From Pseudomonadota bacterium (GTDB lineage Bacteria; Myxococcota_A; Polyangia; Haliangiales; Haliangiaceae), in NCBI GenBank assembly GCA_022360315.1, contig JAKSDA010000071.1, forward strand, positions 1-35,305: a stretch of 35,305 nucleotides of DNA, read 5' to 3'. A model generated the notes under the pieces. It made no database searches, was not told the origin of the DNA, and worked only from the letters and a program-made list of their open reading frames with translations. A program made the position numbers and the translations under genes. This document shows positions 25,315 through 33,542 of this stretch, piece after piece (within the stretch, counting starts at the first letter, position 1; every line of letters begins with the position of its first letter).

Positions 25315-27762
25315 ATGAGTACGAGACAACACAACTCAAACCTGACTCTGGAGCGTTACTTTCAATTCTTCGCCGGGACGTCCGGGCGCCGCCGCATACT
25401 CGCGGGCATCATGAGCGCCTTGATCCTCTGTGCAGCTCTATCCGAGGCCAGTGCCCAGGATGGCGATGAAGACGACGATGACGAGATTGTCCTGGATGAC
25501 GTGGAGGACCTTCTGGACGAGGATGACAAGTCCGAAGTCCGCCCGGACGAGTCAGACGAGTCAGACGACCCAGACGTCATCGAGTTCGGGGCCGAGGATT
25601 TGATGGGCGAAGAGGGGCTCGAGGACTTCTTGAACGTGGAGGTCGTGACTGCATCGCGGCAAAAAGAGTCGCTAGACGAGGCTCCGGTCCCGGTCACGGT
25701 CATCACGAGCTCGATGATCCGCCAATCAGGGGCCAAAAACCTGCAGGAATTGCTCTATACCTATGTCCCCGGCATGACCTACGTCGTCGATCACAACGAG
25801 ATGAACGTCGCCATGCGCGGGGTCTACGCGTCGTCGCAGCAGAAAATCCTCATCCTTTTGAACGGGCATCGCCTCAACTCTCGGGCCTACTCCATGGCCA
25901 ACCCCGATCACAGTATCGGCATCGATCCCGACAAGATCAAACAGATCGAGATACTGCGTGGCCCTGGCTCGTCGCTCTATGGCAATGTTGCGCTCACCGC
26001 AGTGATCAACATCGTGTTGAGAAAGGGAGCCGACTTAAATGGAGCTTCGGTCACCCTGGGTGGCGGAGACTTCGTGTCGCGGGGCGATGGCAACCCGCTC
26101 ATGTCCGAGAACCCGGTCACCTCGGACGACTCTTTGTTGGCAGCGGGAAGAACTCTGCGCTTCACCTACGGCACCAGCTCCAAGGAACAAGATCTGCTGT
26201 TATGGGGGTCGTTCTTTCACTCCGATGGACAGGTAGTGCCCATCGAGCGCAATGATGATCTATCCAACATGCCGACCGGAGGGTATGCGATCCTGGACGG
26301 CAACAAGGATCCCATTTCCTATGATCTCGGGCTTTCCTATTCGATCAGCAACCTCAGCGTCCTGGCCAATATACGCCAGGGCAAGGTGATCGAGCCGTTC
26401 AGCGCCGGGGGCGATACCGGCGAGGCATACTCGTACGATGACTACCGTACCTTCGGCAACGCCGGGCCCGGGTTGGGATCGCGTTCTCATCACATTGAGG
26501 TCAACTACGACACACAGATCTCCGACAAGTTCAGCTTCGATGTAACTGGCTACCACGATAGCAACGACATCACAGTGCTGCTGATCATCGACCCGGCATC
26601 GCAGACCTATGGGAATGTTTCGTGGAATGATCACGCCTTTGGCTCGGTCGTGCAGGGACGCTACGAATACGATGCCAAAAACGCTGGCAAGGGCAACGTC
26701 ACTGCCGGCGTTCAGTTGGATTACATGAGGTTACTCGACAGTAACTTCGTGCTGGGTACAGGTGGAGATTGGACCGGGGTGAACGACACCGGATCCTATG
26801 TCCTCGATCCCGGGAGCGAGATCATCTACTCGGGATTCCTCCAGTTCAAACACCGGCTTTCCCAGTCATGGCTGTTCAATGTGGGAGGCCGGACCGACGT
26901 CAAAGACCGCCATCAGGGCAGCAACAAGGCAAATTTTAGCCCCCGACTTGCTGCTATCTGGACTCCCAATGAACAGATGAACACCAAACTATCCTACTCG
27001 GAATCATTCGTCGATGCTCCTTATTGGTATCGGTACAACAGTCTGGCCTCGTATCAGGGAGCGTCTACCCTGACCCCCGAACGCCTGCGCTCGCTCCAGC
27101 TCACTCAAACGTTTCGGTTCATGGGTGGCCGCTTGCAGCTTGTGACGAATGCCTTTTTGAATAATGTATTCGACTTTGTCTATCGAATTCCCGAGCCGGG
27201 CCCCGATGATCCGTTTTATGAAAACGCTGGCGAACTCACCAACGTCGGTATCGAGAGCGAGCTGGCGCTCCTCTACGACCGGCTTCAGCTGCGCGGCAAC
27301 ATCACCTATGCGGGAGTGGTCGATTCGGAGGATTACAATGCCCAGGGCAGCCGGGTCGAAAATGTCCCCTCGCTGGTGGCCAACCTGATCTTGACCGGAA
27401 AGCCGGTTGCTTCGTACTCGAATCTGGAGACCATGCTGACCGCGAGATTTGTCGGCAATCAGCTGGCACCGATCAATACCTGGCGCATGAACGGCGATGG
27501 AATGGCCGAGCTGTTTCAGGTCCCCAACAACGAGGAAGATGCGTATATGTTGCTCAACACGGGAGTTCGCCTCTCGGACCTCCTGATAAACGGCCTGGAC
27601 TTCGATGCGACGCTATTCAACGTGTTCGACACCAGGTATGAGCAAGGGGGCAGTGTCCGCTATCCATATCCGCAACCGGGTCGCTCCTTCTTTGTGACTC
27701 TGTCCTATCAATTCCAGCCGTCCAACTCGACACGACGTCAGGTCAAACCAGTGGCGCAGTGA
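25315..27762 (+). CDS. TonB-dependent outer-membrane receptor with acidic N-terminal extension
   Basis: 815 residues from the ATG at 25315 (GGGGG six bases upstream; ATG 25309 also possible). A long signal peptide ends at SEASA (47). Residues 49-105 are an Asp/Glu-rich stretch. The plug domain begins at LNVEVVTASRQKESL (106-120), then VPVTVITSSMIRQSG, GVYASSQQKILILLNGHRL and IEILRGPGSSLYG. The C-terminal two thirds are amphipathic strands of a 22-strand barrel closing with FFVTLSYQF near the end. TBDRs import siderophores, cobalamin or sugars using TonB. No transport partners flank it, so the ligand is unknown. The upstream kinase carries a TonB-C-like domain, suggesting a joint function. Confidence 0.9.
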   Translation: MSTRQHNSNLTLERYFQFFAGTSGRRRILAGIMSALILCAALSEASAQDGDEDDDDEIVLDDVEDLLDEDDKSEVRPDESDESDDPDVIEFGAEDLMGEEGLEDFLNVEVVTASRQKESLDEAPVPVTVITSSMIRQSGAKNLQELLYTYVPGMTYVVDHNEMNVAMRGVYASSQQKILILLNGHRLNSRAYSMANPDHSIGIDPDKIKQIEILRGPGSSLYGNVALTAVINIVLRKGADLNGASVTLGGGDFVSRGDGNPLMSENPVTSDDSLLAAGRTLRFTYGTSSKEQDLLLWGSFFHSDGQVVPIERNDDLSNMPTGGYAILDGNKDPISYDLGLSYSISNLSVLANIRQGKVIEPFSAGGDTGEAYSYDDYRTFGNAGPGLGSRSHHIEVNYDTQISDKFSFDVTGYHDSNDITVLLIIDPASQTYGNVSWNDHAFGSVVQGRYEYDAKNAGKGNVTAGVQLDYMRLLDSNFVLGTGGDWTGVNDTGSYVLDPGSEIIYSGFLQFKHRLSQSWLFNVGGRTDVKDRHQGSNKANFSPRLAAIWTPNEQMNTKLSYSESFVDAPYWYRYNSLASYQGASTLTPERLRSLQLTQTFRFMGGRLQLVTNAFLNNVFDFVYRIPEPGPDDPFYENAGELTNVGIESELALLYDRLQLRGNITYAGVVDSEDYNAQGSRVENVPSLVANLILTGKPVASYSNLETMLTARFVGNQLAPINTWRMNGDGMAELFQVPNNEEDAYMLLNTGVRLSDLLINGLDFDATLFNVFDTRYEQGGSVRYPYPQPGRSFFVTLSYQFQPSNSTRRQVKPVAQ

Positions 27763-27817
27763 GCGCTCGCCATTGACGCGCATTGCGGCCGGGGCGTCGA
27801 GGCGGTAGCCTTCTGGC

Positions 27818-29074
27818 ATGGGATTCGAAGTGCGGCCGATTGCGGTCGAGGAGGCGAACACGTTCCGGTCCGCGCTGATGCGCACATTCGGCGAGGATCT
27901 GCCCGACGAAGAAGGCGATACCGAGCGATTTCTCGCCATTGTCAAGCCGCAGCGCACCTATGCGGCGTTCGATGGAACGGTGATGGTGGGTACATCGGCC
28001 GCGTTCGATTTTGAACTGGCGGTCCCTGGCGGTTTGCTCCCGATGGCCGGATTCACCATGGCCGGTGTGCAGCCGACCCACCGGCGGCGCGGGATTCTGC
28101 GCGCCATGATGACGGCGCACTTCGACGACGCGCGCAGTTGTGGTGATGTCCTGAGCGGCCTGTGGGCCTCGGAAACCGCGATCTATCCCCGCTTCGGGTT
28201 CGGCCTGGCAGCCGAAGGGCATATCGTGCAGATCGCCACGCCAGGGCTGGAGATCCGCGGCTCCACGCTGTGGGATCAGGTCGATCTGGTCGAAGAGGAC
28301 GATGCGCGCGACCGACTGCCCCCGCTCTACGCAGCGATCCGTCCACACCGCCCGGGCATGCTCAGCCGCAGCGAGCCCTGGTGGGAGCACCGCCGATTCC
28401 ACGATTCGGCCGCGCGTCGCCGCGGTCGCAGTTCTCGCCGCTACGCCATCGCTTCTCGCGGCGCCGAGATCACCGGATACGCTGTATACCGGCAGCGCAG
28501 CGAGTGGGACGATGGCATTCCCACCGGCAAGCTCGAGGTCGAAGAACTTCTGAGCACCGATAGCCGCGCCGAAGCGACGCTGTGGAGATTTCTCGTCAAT
28601 GTCGATCTATTTCCCAACGTGTCGTGGTGGAACGCTCCGGTGGATTCGATTTTGCCGTGGCTGGCCAGCGACCGGCGTCGGATCCAGCGAAAGCGCGCCG
28701 ACACCCTGTGGCTTCGGCTACTCGATATACCGCTAGCGCTGGAGGCGCGCTCGTACCTCGGCGACGGCATGCTCCGGCTGGCAATTCGCGACCGGTTCAG
28801 ACGCTCAGACACGCCGAACGACGCAGGAGCAGACCAGCCGGACACCGAGATCTACGAATTGCGCGTAGAGGCCGGTGTGAGACATTGCACCCGGGGGCAG
28901 GGCACCCCTGATCTGGTCATGGACGTGAACAGTCTCGCTTCCATCTATCTGGGTGGAGTGGCGCCGTCGCTACTCGCCCGGGTCGGATTGATAGAAGGCG
29001 GGCCTACCGCTGTTACCATGGCAGATAAAATGTTTCTCTGGCCCGTGGCGCCGTGGTGCCCCGAGATATTCTGA
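27818..29074 (+). CDS. Eis-like GNAT N-acetyltransferase
   Basis: 418 residues. The N-terminal GNAT domain has the acetyl-CoA loop VQPTHRRRGILRAMM (84-98) and the Eis-type Tyr123 in AIYPRFGFG. A second GNAT-like region and a sterol-carrier-like C-terminal domain follow, as in Eis. The protein ends WCPEIF with a terminal Phe, whose carboxylate acts in catalysis in Mycobacterium Eis. Eis enzymes acetylate amines on aminoglycosides or protein lysines; the true substrate here is unknown. It starts 55 bp after the receptor gene. Its last codons are duplicated just downstream. Confidence 0.87.
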   Translation: MGFEVRPIAVEEANTFRSALMRTFGEDLPDEEGDTERFLAIVKPQRTYAAFDGTVMVGTSAAFDFELAVPGGLLPMAGFTMAGVQPTHRRRGILRAMMTAHFDDARSCGDVLSGLWASETAIYPRFGFGLAAEGHIVQIATPGLEIRGSTLWDQVDLVEEDDARDRLPPLYAAIRPHRPGMLSRSEPWWEHRRFHDSAARRRGRSSRRYAIASRGAEITGYAVYRQRSEWDDGIPTGKLEVEELLSTDSRAEATLWRFLVNVDLFPNVSWWNAPVDSILPWLASDRRRIQRKRADTLWLRLLDIPLALEARSYLGDGMLRLAIRDRFRRSDTPNDAGADQPDTEIYELRVEAGVRHCTRGQGTPDLVMDVNSLASIYLGGVAPSLLARVGLIEGGPTAVTMADKMFLWPVAPWCPEIF

Positions 29075-29167
29075 GTGTAATCCCGAGGTTCAGGCACTCT
29101 GTCTAAATGAAGACACCCGAGATATTCTGAGTGTGACTCCGAGGTTCAAATACTCCTCTAAATGAAT
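29060..29167 (+). repeat. Direct tandem duplication of the Eis gene 3' end
   Basis: Two units with a 56-bp period: 29060-29115 and 29116-29167. Both begin cccgagatattctgagtgt; the rest is about 80% alike (ccgaggttca, ctaaatga). The first unit contains the last codons and stop of the acetyltransferase gene; the second is intergenic. Confidence 0.85.
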
Positions 29168-29185
29168 GATTGTCCGATGCTAGGC

Positions 29186-29328
29186 TATACAGTCTCACCT
29201 AGTCCGAGATCCACGTCGTGATACTGCATTGGATGCTGCGGTGCCTGCTCACGTACTTCGTGTACGCTCAGCGGGACTCGCATCCACCTTGTCTCGCTTG
29301 TGTCTCTCGAACTATGTGAGACTGTATA
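29186..29328. mobile_element. MITE-like element family C with 13-bp terminal inverted repeats
   Basis: tatacagtctcac (29186-29198) and gtgagactgtata (29316-29328) are perfect inverted repeats 143 bp apart, with TA at both tips. The interior has a small hairpin cgtac-ttcgt-gtacg. It lies upstream of the subtilase gene, about 78 bp before its ATG, and may carry promoter signals. The region 29075-29405 otherwise has no gene. It is a single copy in this window, so mobility is inferred only from structure. Confidence 0.5.
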
Positions 29329-29405
29329 ACGAGCTGCGAGTGTGCGCAGAAGCACCCGGGCTGGTTCGGCAGACCCGCAAACGCGAGGGTGACCAAGGAG
29401 AATCC

Positions 29406-31703
29406 ATGATGTCGACTGAGAGTATCTGCACCAATCCCTGGCCTCGTTTGGCCGCCATGTTCTCGCTGGCTGTAATAGGCGGGGCGCTGACCAGCAGCTG
29501 TACCAGGGCCGATGACGGACCTGCGCCGCCGTCATCGAATGCAACCAGTATTTCGGGCACCGTTGGCGTGGCCGGCCAGAGCGCGACCGGCGCTGGCCCG
29601 AACGTCGCGGCAAGCAGCGGCACGCCGCTGGTGTCTGTTCGACCGGTGTCGAATGCGGCGGCGTCCCATCGGTCGAGCAGCCAGGCGATCAGCGGCGATT
29701 TTGTACCGGGCGAAATCATCGTCAAGTTCCGGTCTTCGGCTCGGGCCAAAGCAATGACGCGTATCGAAACGCGCGTGAAGACAGGTGCGTTCGATCTAAA
29801 GCGCACCAAGTCGCCCGCGCTTCCGGCAACCGCAGTCTACCGCGCCGACGGTGCATCGCCTGCCCAAACCCTGGAGTTGGTCCACCAACTCGAAAAGCGT
29901 CCCGATGTGCTTTATGCCCAGCCCAATTACCGCATGTATCCGATGCTCGAACCCAACGACCAGTTCTACCCCCAGCAATGGCACTACCCGGCGATCAAAC
30001 TGCCCGTTGCCTGGAACAGAACAACCGGCTCGAGCGATACAGTGGTGGCCGTGGTCGATTCCGGTATTTTATTCCACTCGACAAATACCGCTCTGCGCCA
30101 CCCGGATTTTACCGGCAAGGTCGTGCCCGGTTTTGATTTTATTTCCGATCCCCAGGTCGCTCTGGACGGCGACGGCCGGGATAGCAATCCGTTTGACGAG
30201 GGCACCCCCGGAGAGCAGTCCAGCTATCACGGCAGCCATGTGGCCGGCACCATCGCAGCCGCCACCAATGACGGCAACGGCGTGGCTGGCGTCAACTGGG
30301 CGGCGCGGATGGTTCCGGTTCGCGCGCTCGGCAACAACGGCGGATCGCTGGTCGACGTGATCGAGGGAATGATGTGGGCAGCCGGGATTCCCATCTCCGG
30401 AGTGCCCAACAATGCCAACCCCGCCGACGTTATCAACATGAGCCTGGGCGGAAAGGGTGCGTGCTCGCCGTTCGCCCAGCAGGGGATCAATGAAGCCATC
30501 GAGCGCGGCGCCATCATCGTAGTTGCGGCGGGCAATGATAACCTCGATACCAGCCAGTTCACACCGGCGAGTTGTACCGGCGTGATCACGGTGGGGGCGA
30601 CCGATCTGCGCGATAAGCGCGCGCCGTACTCCAACTTTGGCCTGCGTATCGACGTCATGGCCCCGGGCGGAGATTTGACCATCGACCGCGACAATGATGG
30701 TTTCAACGACGGCGTGCTCAGCGTTGGACGCGACGACACCAGACAAGAGTTTGATCAGTTTTTTCTGCAGGGTACCTCCATGGCCACGCCGCATGTCGCC
30801 GGCGTGGTCTCGCTCATGAAGGCGGTCGAGCCCGTCGGGTCGCCGCTCACTGCTGCCCAGGCCTTGACCATTTTGCGCAACACTGCCCGGCCGCTCAGCG
30901 CTGCGGCGTGCAATCGGTCTCTGGCCAGCGACTGCGGCGCTGGGCTCATCGATGCCGCCGCTGCGGTCGAGGCGATCGCTACCGGCCAGATACCTGGCTC
31001 GGACATCGCATTCAGTCCAGATCCGGTCGATATGGGCAGCGATCGCAACGACGTTGCCATTACGCTGAGCAATTTGACCGACACCGATATGACCTGGCAG
31101 CTGAAAGAGTTCCGCCAGTCCGAGGCCAATCCGGTCACCGCTCCGAACGGTGTACTGTCCATCCCGACCGGCTCGGATTCGAGCGGCATCATTCCGGCCA
31201 ACGGCACCGCCACGACGCGAATCGCCCTGGATCGCTCGTTTACCACCGAACTCGGCACCTATGCCTTTGAACTGCTCTTTACCATCGACGCGGTTGAGAC
31301 CCCGCTCTTGCTCCGCTTCAGCAACCTGCCGGCTGATTTCGGTCTGCCGGGCGGACCGATGATCGTGGCTGCTCTGATCGAAACCGGGCTGGAAGAATAC
31401 GAGATCAGCGGGTCACAGACCAGCACCGAGTTTTTGTCGAGCTTCAGTTTCGAGGTCGATCCGGGCCAGAACTGGGTGGTGGCCTGGAGCGATGACAACG
31501 AGAACAACGAGATCGATGCCGGCGACTTCATCGGCGCCTACTCCGACGTGCTTTCGGTAACCGCGGGACAAAAGCTCGATTCAGTCAATTTCGATATCGG
31601 TCGGGTGCTCGACAACGAGTCGGTAGAGACGACCTGGTACCGGGCCATCGAGAGCATTGGCCTCGAAAAGAGCCAACGCGCTGTGTCCGAAGCGGGCAGG
31701 TGA
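29406..31703 (+). CDS. Subtilisin-family (S8) serine protease lipoprotein
   Basis: 765 residues from the ATG at 29406, which has AAGGAG five bases upstream; the frame is open to 29229 but that part is repeat DNA. A hydrophobic segment ends TSSC with Cys32 as probable lipidation site. Residues about 98-175 resemble an inhibitor-type prodomain (PGEIIVKFRS ... DVLYAQPNYRM). Catalytic triad: Asp218 (AVVDSGIL), His275 (YHGSHVAGT) and Ser458 (QGTSMATPHVAGV), with oxyanion Asn377 (AAGND). About 250 residues after the protease are beta-rich and may be a processing or binding domain. It is likely an exported, surface-bound protease for protein degradation. It is convergent with the EF-Tu gene. Confidence 0.92.
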   Translation: MMSTESICTNPWPRLAAMFSLAVIGGALTSSCTRADDGPAPPSSNATSISGTVGVAGQSATGAGPNVAASSGTPLVSVRPVSNAAASHRSSSQAISGDFVPGEIIVKFRSSARAKAMTRIETRVKTGAFDLKRTKSPALPATAVYRADGASPAQTLELVHQLEKRPDVLYAQPNYRMYPMLEPNDQFYPQQWHYPAIKLPVAWNRTTGSSDTVVAVVDSGILFHSTNTALRHPDFTGKVVPGFDFISDPQVALDGDGRDSNPFDEGTPGEQSSYHGSHVAGTIAAATNDGNGVAGVNWAARMVPVRALGNNGGSLVDVIEGMMWAAGIPISGVPNNANPADVINMSLGGKGACSPFAQQGINEAIERGAIIVVAAGNDNLDTSQFTPASCTGVITVGATDLRDKRAPYSNFGLRIDVMAPGGDLTIDRDNDGFNDGVLSVGRDDTRQEFDQFFLQGTSMATPHVAGVVSLMKAVEPVGSPLTAAQALTILRNTARPLSAAACNRSLASDCGAGLIDAAAAVEAIATGQIPGSDIAFSPDPVDMGSDRNDVAITLSNLTDTDMTWQLKEFRQSEANPVTAPNGVLSIPTGSDSSGIIPANGTATTRIALDRSFTTELGTYAFELLFTIDAVETPLLLRFSNLPADFGLPGGPMIVAALIETGLEEYEISGSQTSTEFLSSFSFEVDPGQNWVVAWSDDNENNEIDAGDFIGAYSDVLSVTAGQKLDSVNFDIGRVLDNESVETTWYRAIESIGLEKSQRAVSEAGR

Positions 31704-31826
31704 TAAATAATAAATACCAGCCCAACTGGCATGGATGCGACTAATCACTCAGCATTCCGATACCAGCGTGCGATGGACTAACCGTACTGTCCAGCATCAC
31801 ATATGGACGTTGTCGTCGCGCGACCG

Positions 31827-33014
31827 TCAGGAGGTTCCGACCGCGGTCACCAGGCCGGCGCCGACCGTCTTGCTGCCTTCACGGATCGCAAAGCGCATCC
31901 CGGGCTCCACACCGATAGGCTGGTGCAGCTCGAAACCGATCTCGACGTCGTCGCCGGGAAAGACCATATCGATGGCACCACCTTCAATGGTCTTGACCAC
32001 CCCGGTGACATCCGTGGTACCAAAGAAAAACTGCGGCTTATAGCCGACGTGGAACGGCGTGTGACGCCCGCCCTCCTCCTTCTTGAGTACGTAAATCTTG
32101 GCATTGCCAGTTCGGTGCGGCTTGATGACGCCTGGCAGGGTGACGATCTGACCGCGAGCTACTTCGCCCCGCTTCACGTTGCGCAGAAGCAAGCCGACAC
32201 TGCGGCCTGCGCGCGCCTCGTCGACGGAGCAACGGAACTCCTGCAAGTCGGTCACGACCACTCTACGCGGCTCGCCATCGTCAGCGAGACCAACGACCTC
32301 GACGTCCTGGCCCCGGGTTAAAATGCCTCGCGTTACCCGTCCCGTGATCACGGTCCCTCGGCCCGAAATGGTGTGAACGCTCTCGATGGGCATCATGAAT
32401 GGAGACGTGAAGTCCCGCTCCGGATCCGGAATATGGGTGTCGAGCGCGTGGACCAGCTCACGGATGCACTCGACGGTGGGATCGTCGATGCGACCAGCCT
32501 CGATCGCCTGCACGGCGAGTAATGCAGAACCGCGCACCACGGGCACCTCAGTAAAACCGTGCTCGGCGAGTTTCTCCAGCGCCTCCATCTCGGCCAATTC
32601 GAGGATATCTGCATCGGCAATATCGGTCTTGTTCACAAATAGAACGATGTGCTTGACGTTGACCTGTTTGGCGAGCAGAACGTGCTCCGTCGTCTGAGGC
32701 TGCGCCCCCTGAGAGCCGTCCAGCAAGAGCACTGCCCCGTCCATCTGGGACGCGCCGGTGATCATGTTTTTGATGTAATCGGCGTGGCCGGGACAGTCCA
32801 CGTGCGCATAATGCCGGGTGGCGGACTCGTACTCGACGTGCGCCACGTTGATCGTGACACCGCGCTTGCGCTCCTCGGGTGCGTTATCGATAGCGTCAAA
32901 GCCGAGGCCGTGGCCCCCATGCAGCGCTGCCATCACTTGCGTAATCGCCGAGGTAAGCGTTGTTTTGCCGTGATCAACGTGACCAATCGTGCCGACATTG
33001 ATGTGGATCTTCAT
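31827..33014 (-). CDS. tuf: Divergent elongation factor Tu
   Basis: 395 residues from the ATG at 33014 (AAGGA eight bases upstream). All GTPase boxes are kept: GHVDHGKT (11-18), [26 protein letters not shown] and GSAL. Domains 2 and 3 follow in full ([28 protein letters not shown]). It differs from standard EF-Tu: the N-terminal segment of about ten residues is missing, DGPMPQTREH is changed to [11 protein letters not shown], and Arg in the YFRTTDVTG box is Gly. It is not SelB, which is longer and has extra winged-helix domains. No rpl/rps or tRNA genes flank it. It is probably a second EF-Tu or a specialised paralogue; whether it is the sole copy cannot be told from here. Confidence 0.88.
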   Translation of the reverse strand: MKIHINVGTIGHVDHGKTTLTSAITQVMAALHGGHGLGFDAIDNAPEERKRGVTINVAHVEYESATRHYAHVDCPGHADYIKNMITGASQMDGAVLLLDGSQGAQPQTTEHVLLAKQVNVKHIVLFVNKTDIADADILELAEMEALEKLAEHGFTEVPVVRGSALLAVQAIEAGRIDDPTVECIRELVHALDTHIPDPERDFTSPFMMPIESVHTISGRGTVITGRVTRGILTRGQDVEVVGLADDGEPRRVVVTDLQEFRCSVDEARAGRSVGLLLRNVKRGEVARGQIVTLPGVIKPHRTGNAKIYVLKKEEGGRHTPFHVGYKPQFFFGTTDVTGVVKTIEGGAIDMVFPGDDVEIGFELHQPIGVEPGMRFAIREGSKTVGAGLVTAVGTS

Positions 33015-33180
33015 CTGGTTGTTCCTTATCTTACTCGCTACGATCGAGAGCCGCCGACCATCGGCGACTCGGAGCATATGCCAACACCGGGCGCACGAAC
33101 CTCATGCGATTACCCGTCTTCGGGTCCCGGTAGAGAAACCAGTCCTCGGCCCACGTGCGTCTGACGGTTGCCGAAAACTG

Positions 33181-33215
33181 TGAGAGCCCTCAACAGCTAC
33201 GCCGGAGGGCTCTCA
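33181..33215 (-). terminator. Hairpin with T-stretch in the EF-Tu leader (attenuator-like)
   Basis: Perfect 11-bp arms 33181-33191 and 33205-33215 with a 13-nt loop. On the minus strand the stem is followed by cagtttt, resembling an intrinsic terminator placed in the EF-Tu 5' leader, about 170 bases before the ATG. It could attenuate tuf transcription or end a short upstream RNA. Confidence 0.5.
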
Positions 33216-33304
33216 GTGGCAGCGGCGCAGGACTATCTCGTACCGGATCCGACCGATCCGCGTGAAAGTGAGTCTGCTGAGCCGAAAATTGCCATGTCGC
33301 TTTT

Positions 33305-33333
33305 TTCTTAGCTCGCTTTTACCGAGTTGTCAA
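33305..33333 (-). promoter_or_regulatory. Sigma-70-type promoter of the EF-Tu gene
   Basis: On the minus strand a perfect TTGACA (33333-33328) is spaced 17 bp from TAAGAA (33310-33305), giving a leader of about 285 nt to the ATG at 33014. The rest of 33015-33542 has no supported gene. Confidence 0.5.
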
Positions 33334-33542
33334 CCGGCCGCAGCGTAGTGGTCCAACATGACGGCGCTGTGGCCGGATCTTCTCAACCGATCCTTGTACC
33401 GATCATACCTGAAGAGGCCGCGACTCTACTGCTCTGCTTCTGAATGGCACTGGGGAGGTGCGGATAAACTGCCCGCGGCAGGCAGAGCTCACTGCAGTGT
33501 TTCGGAGATAATCTCACCTCTTAACTCGAATCGAAGGTAGGC

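Noticed and set aside
29060..29167. tRNA or T-arm-like sequence (gaggttcaaatactcctc)
   Set aside because: No acceptor, D or anticodon arm can be drawn; it is part of the 56-bp direct repeat.
33067..33172. Minus-strand reading TWAEDWFLYRDPKTGNRM as a small gene upstream of EF-Tu
   Set aside because: It looks protein-like, but no ATG, GTG or TTG follows the preceding in-frame TGA before the motif, and I recognise no family.
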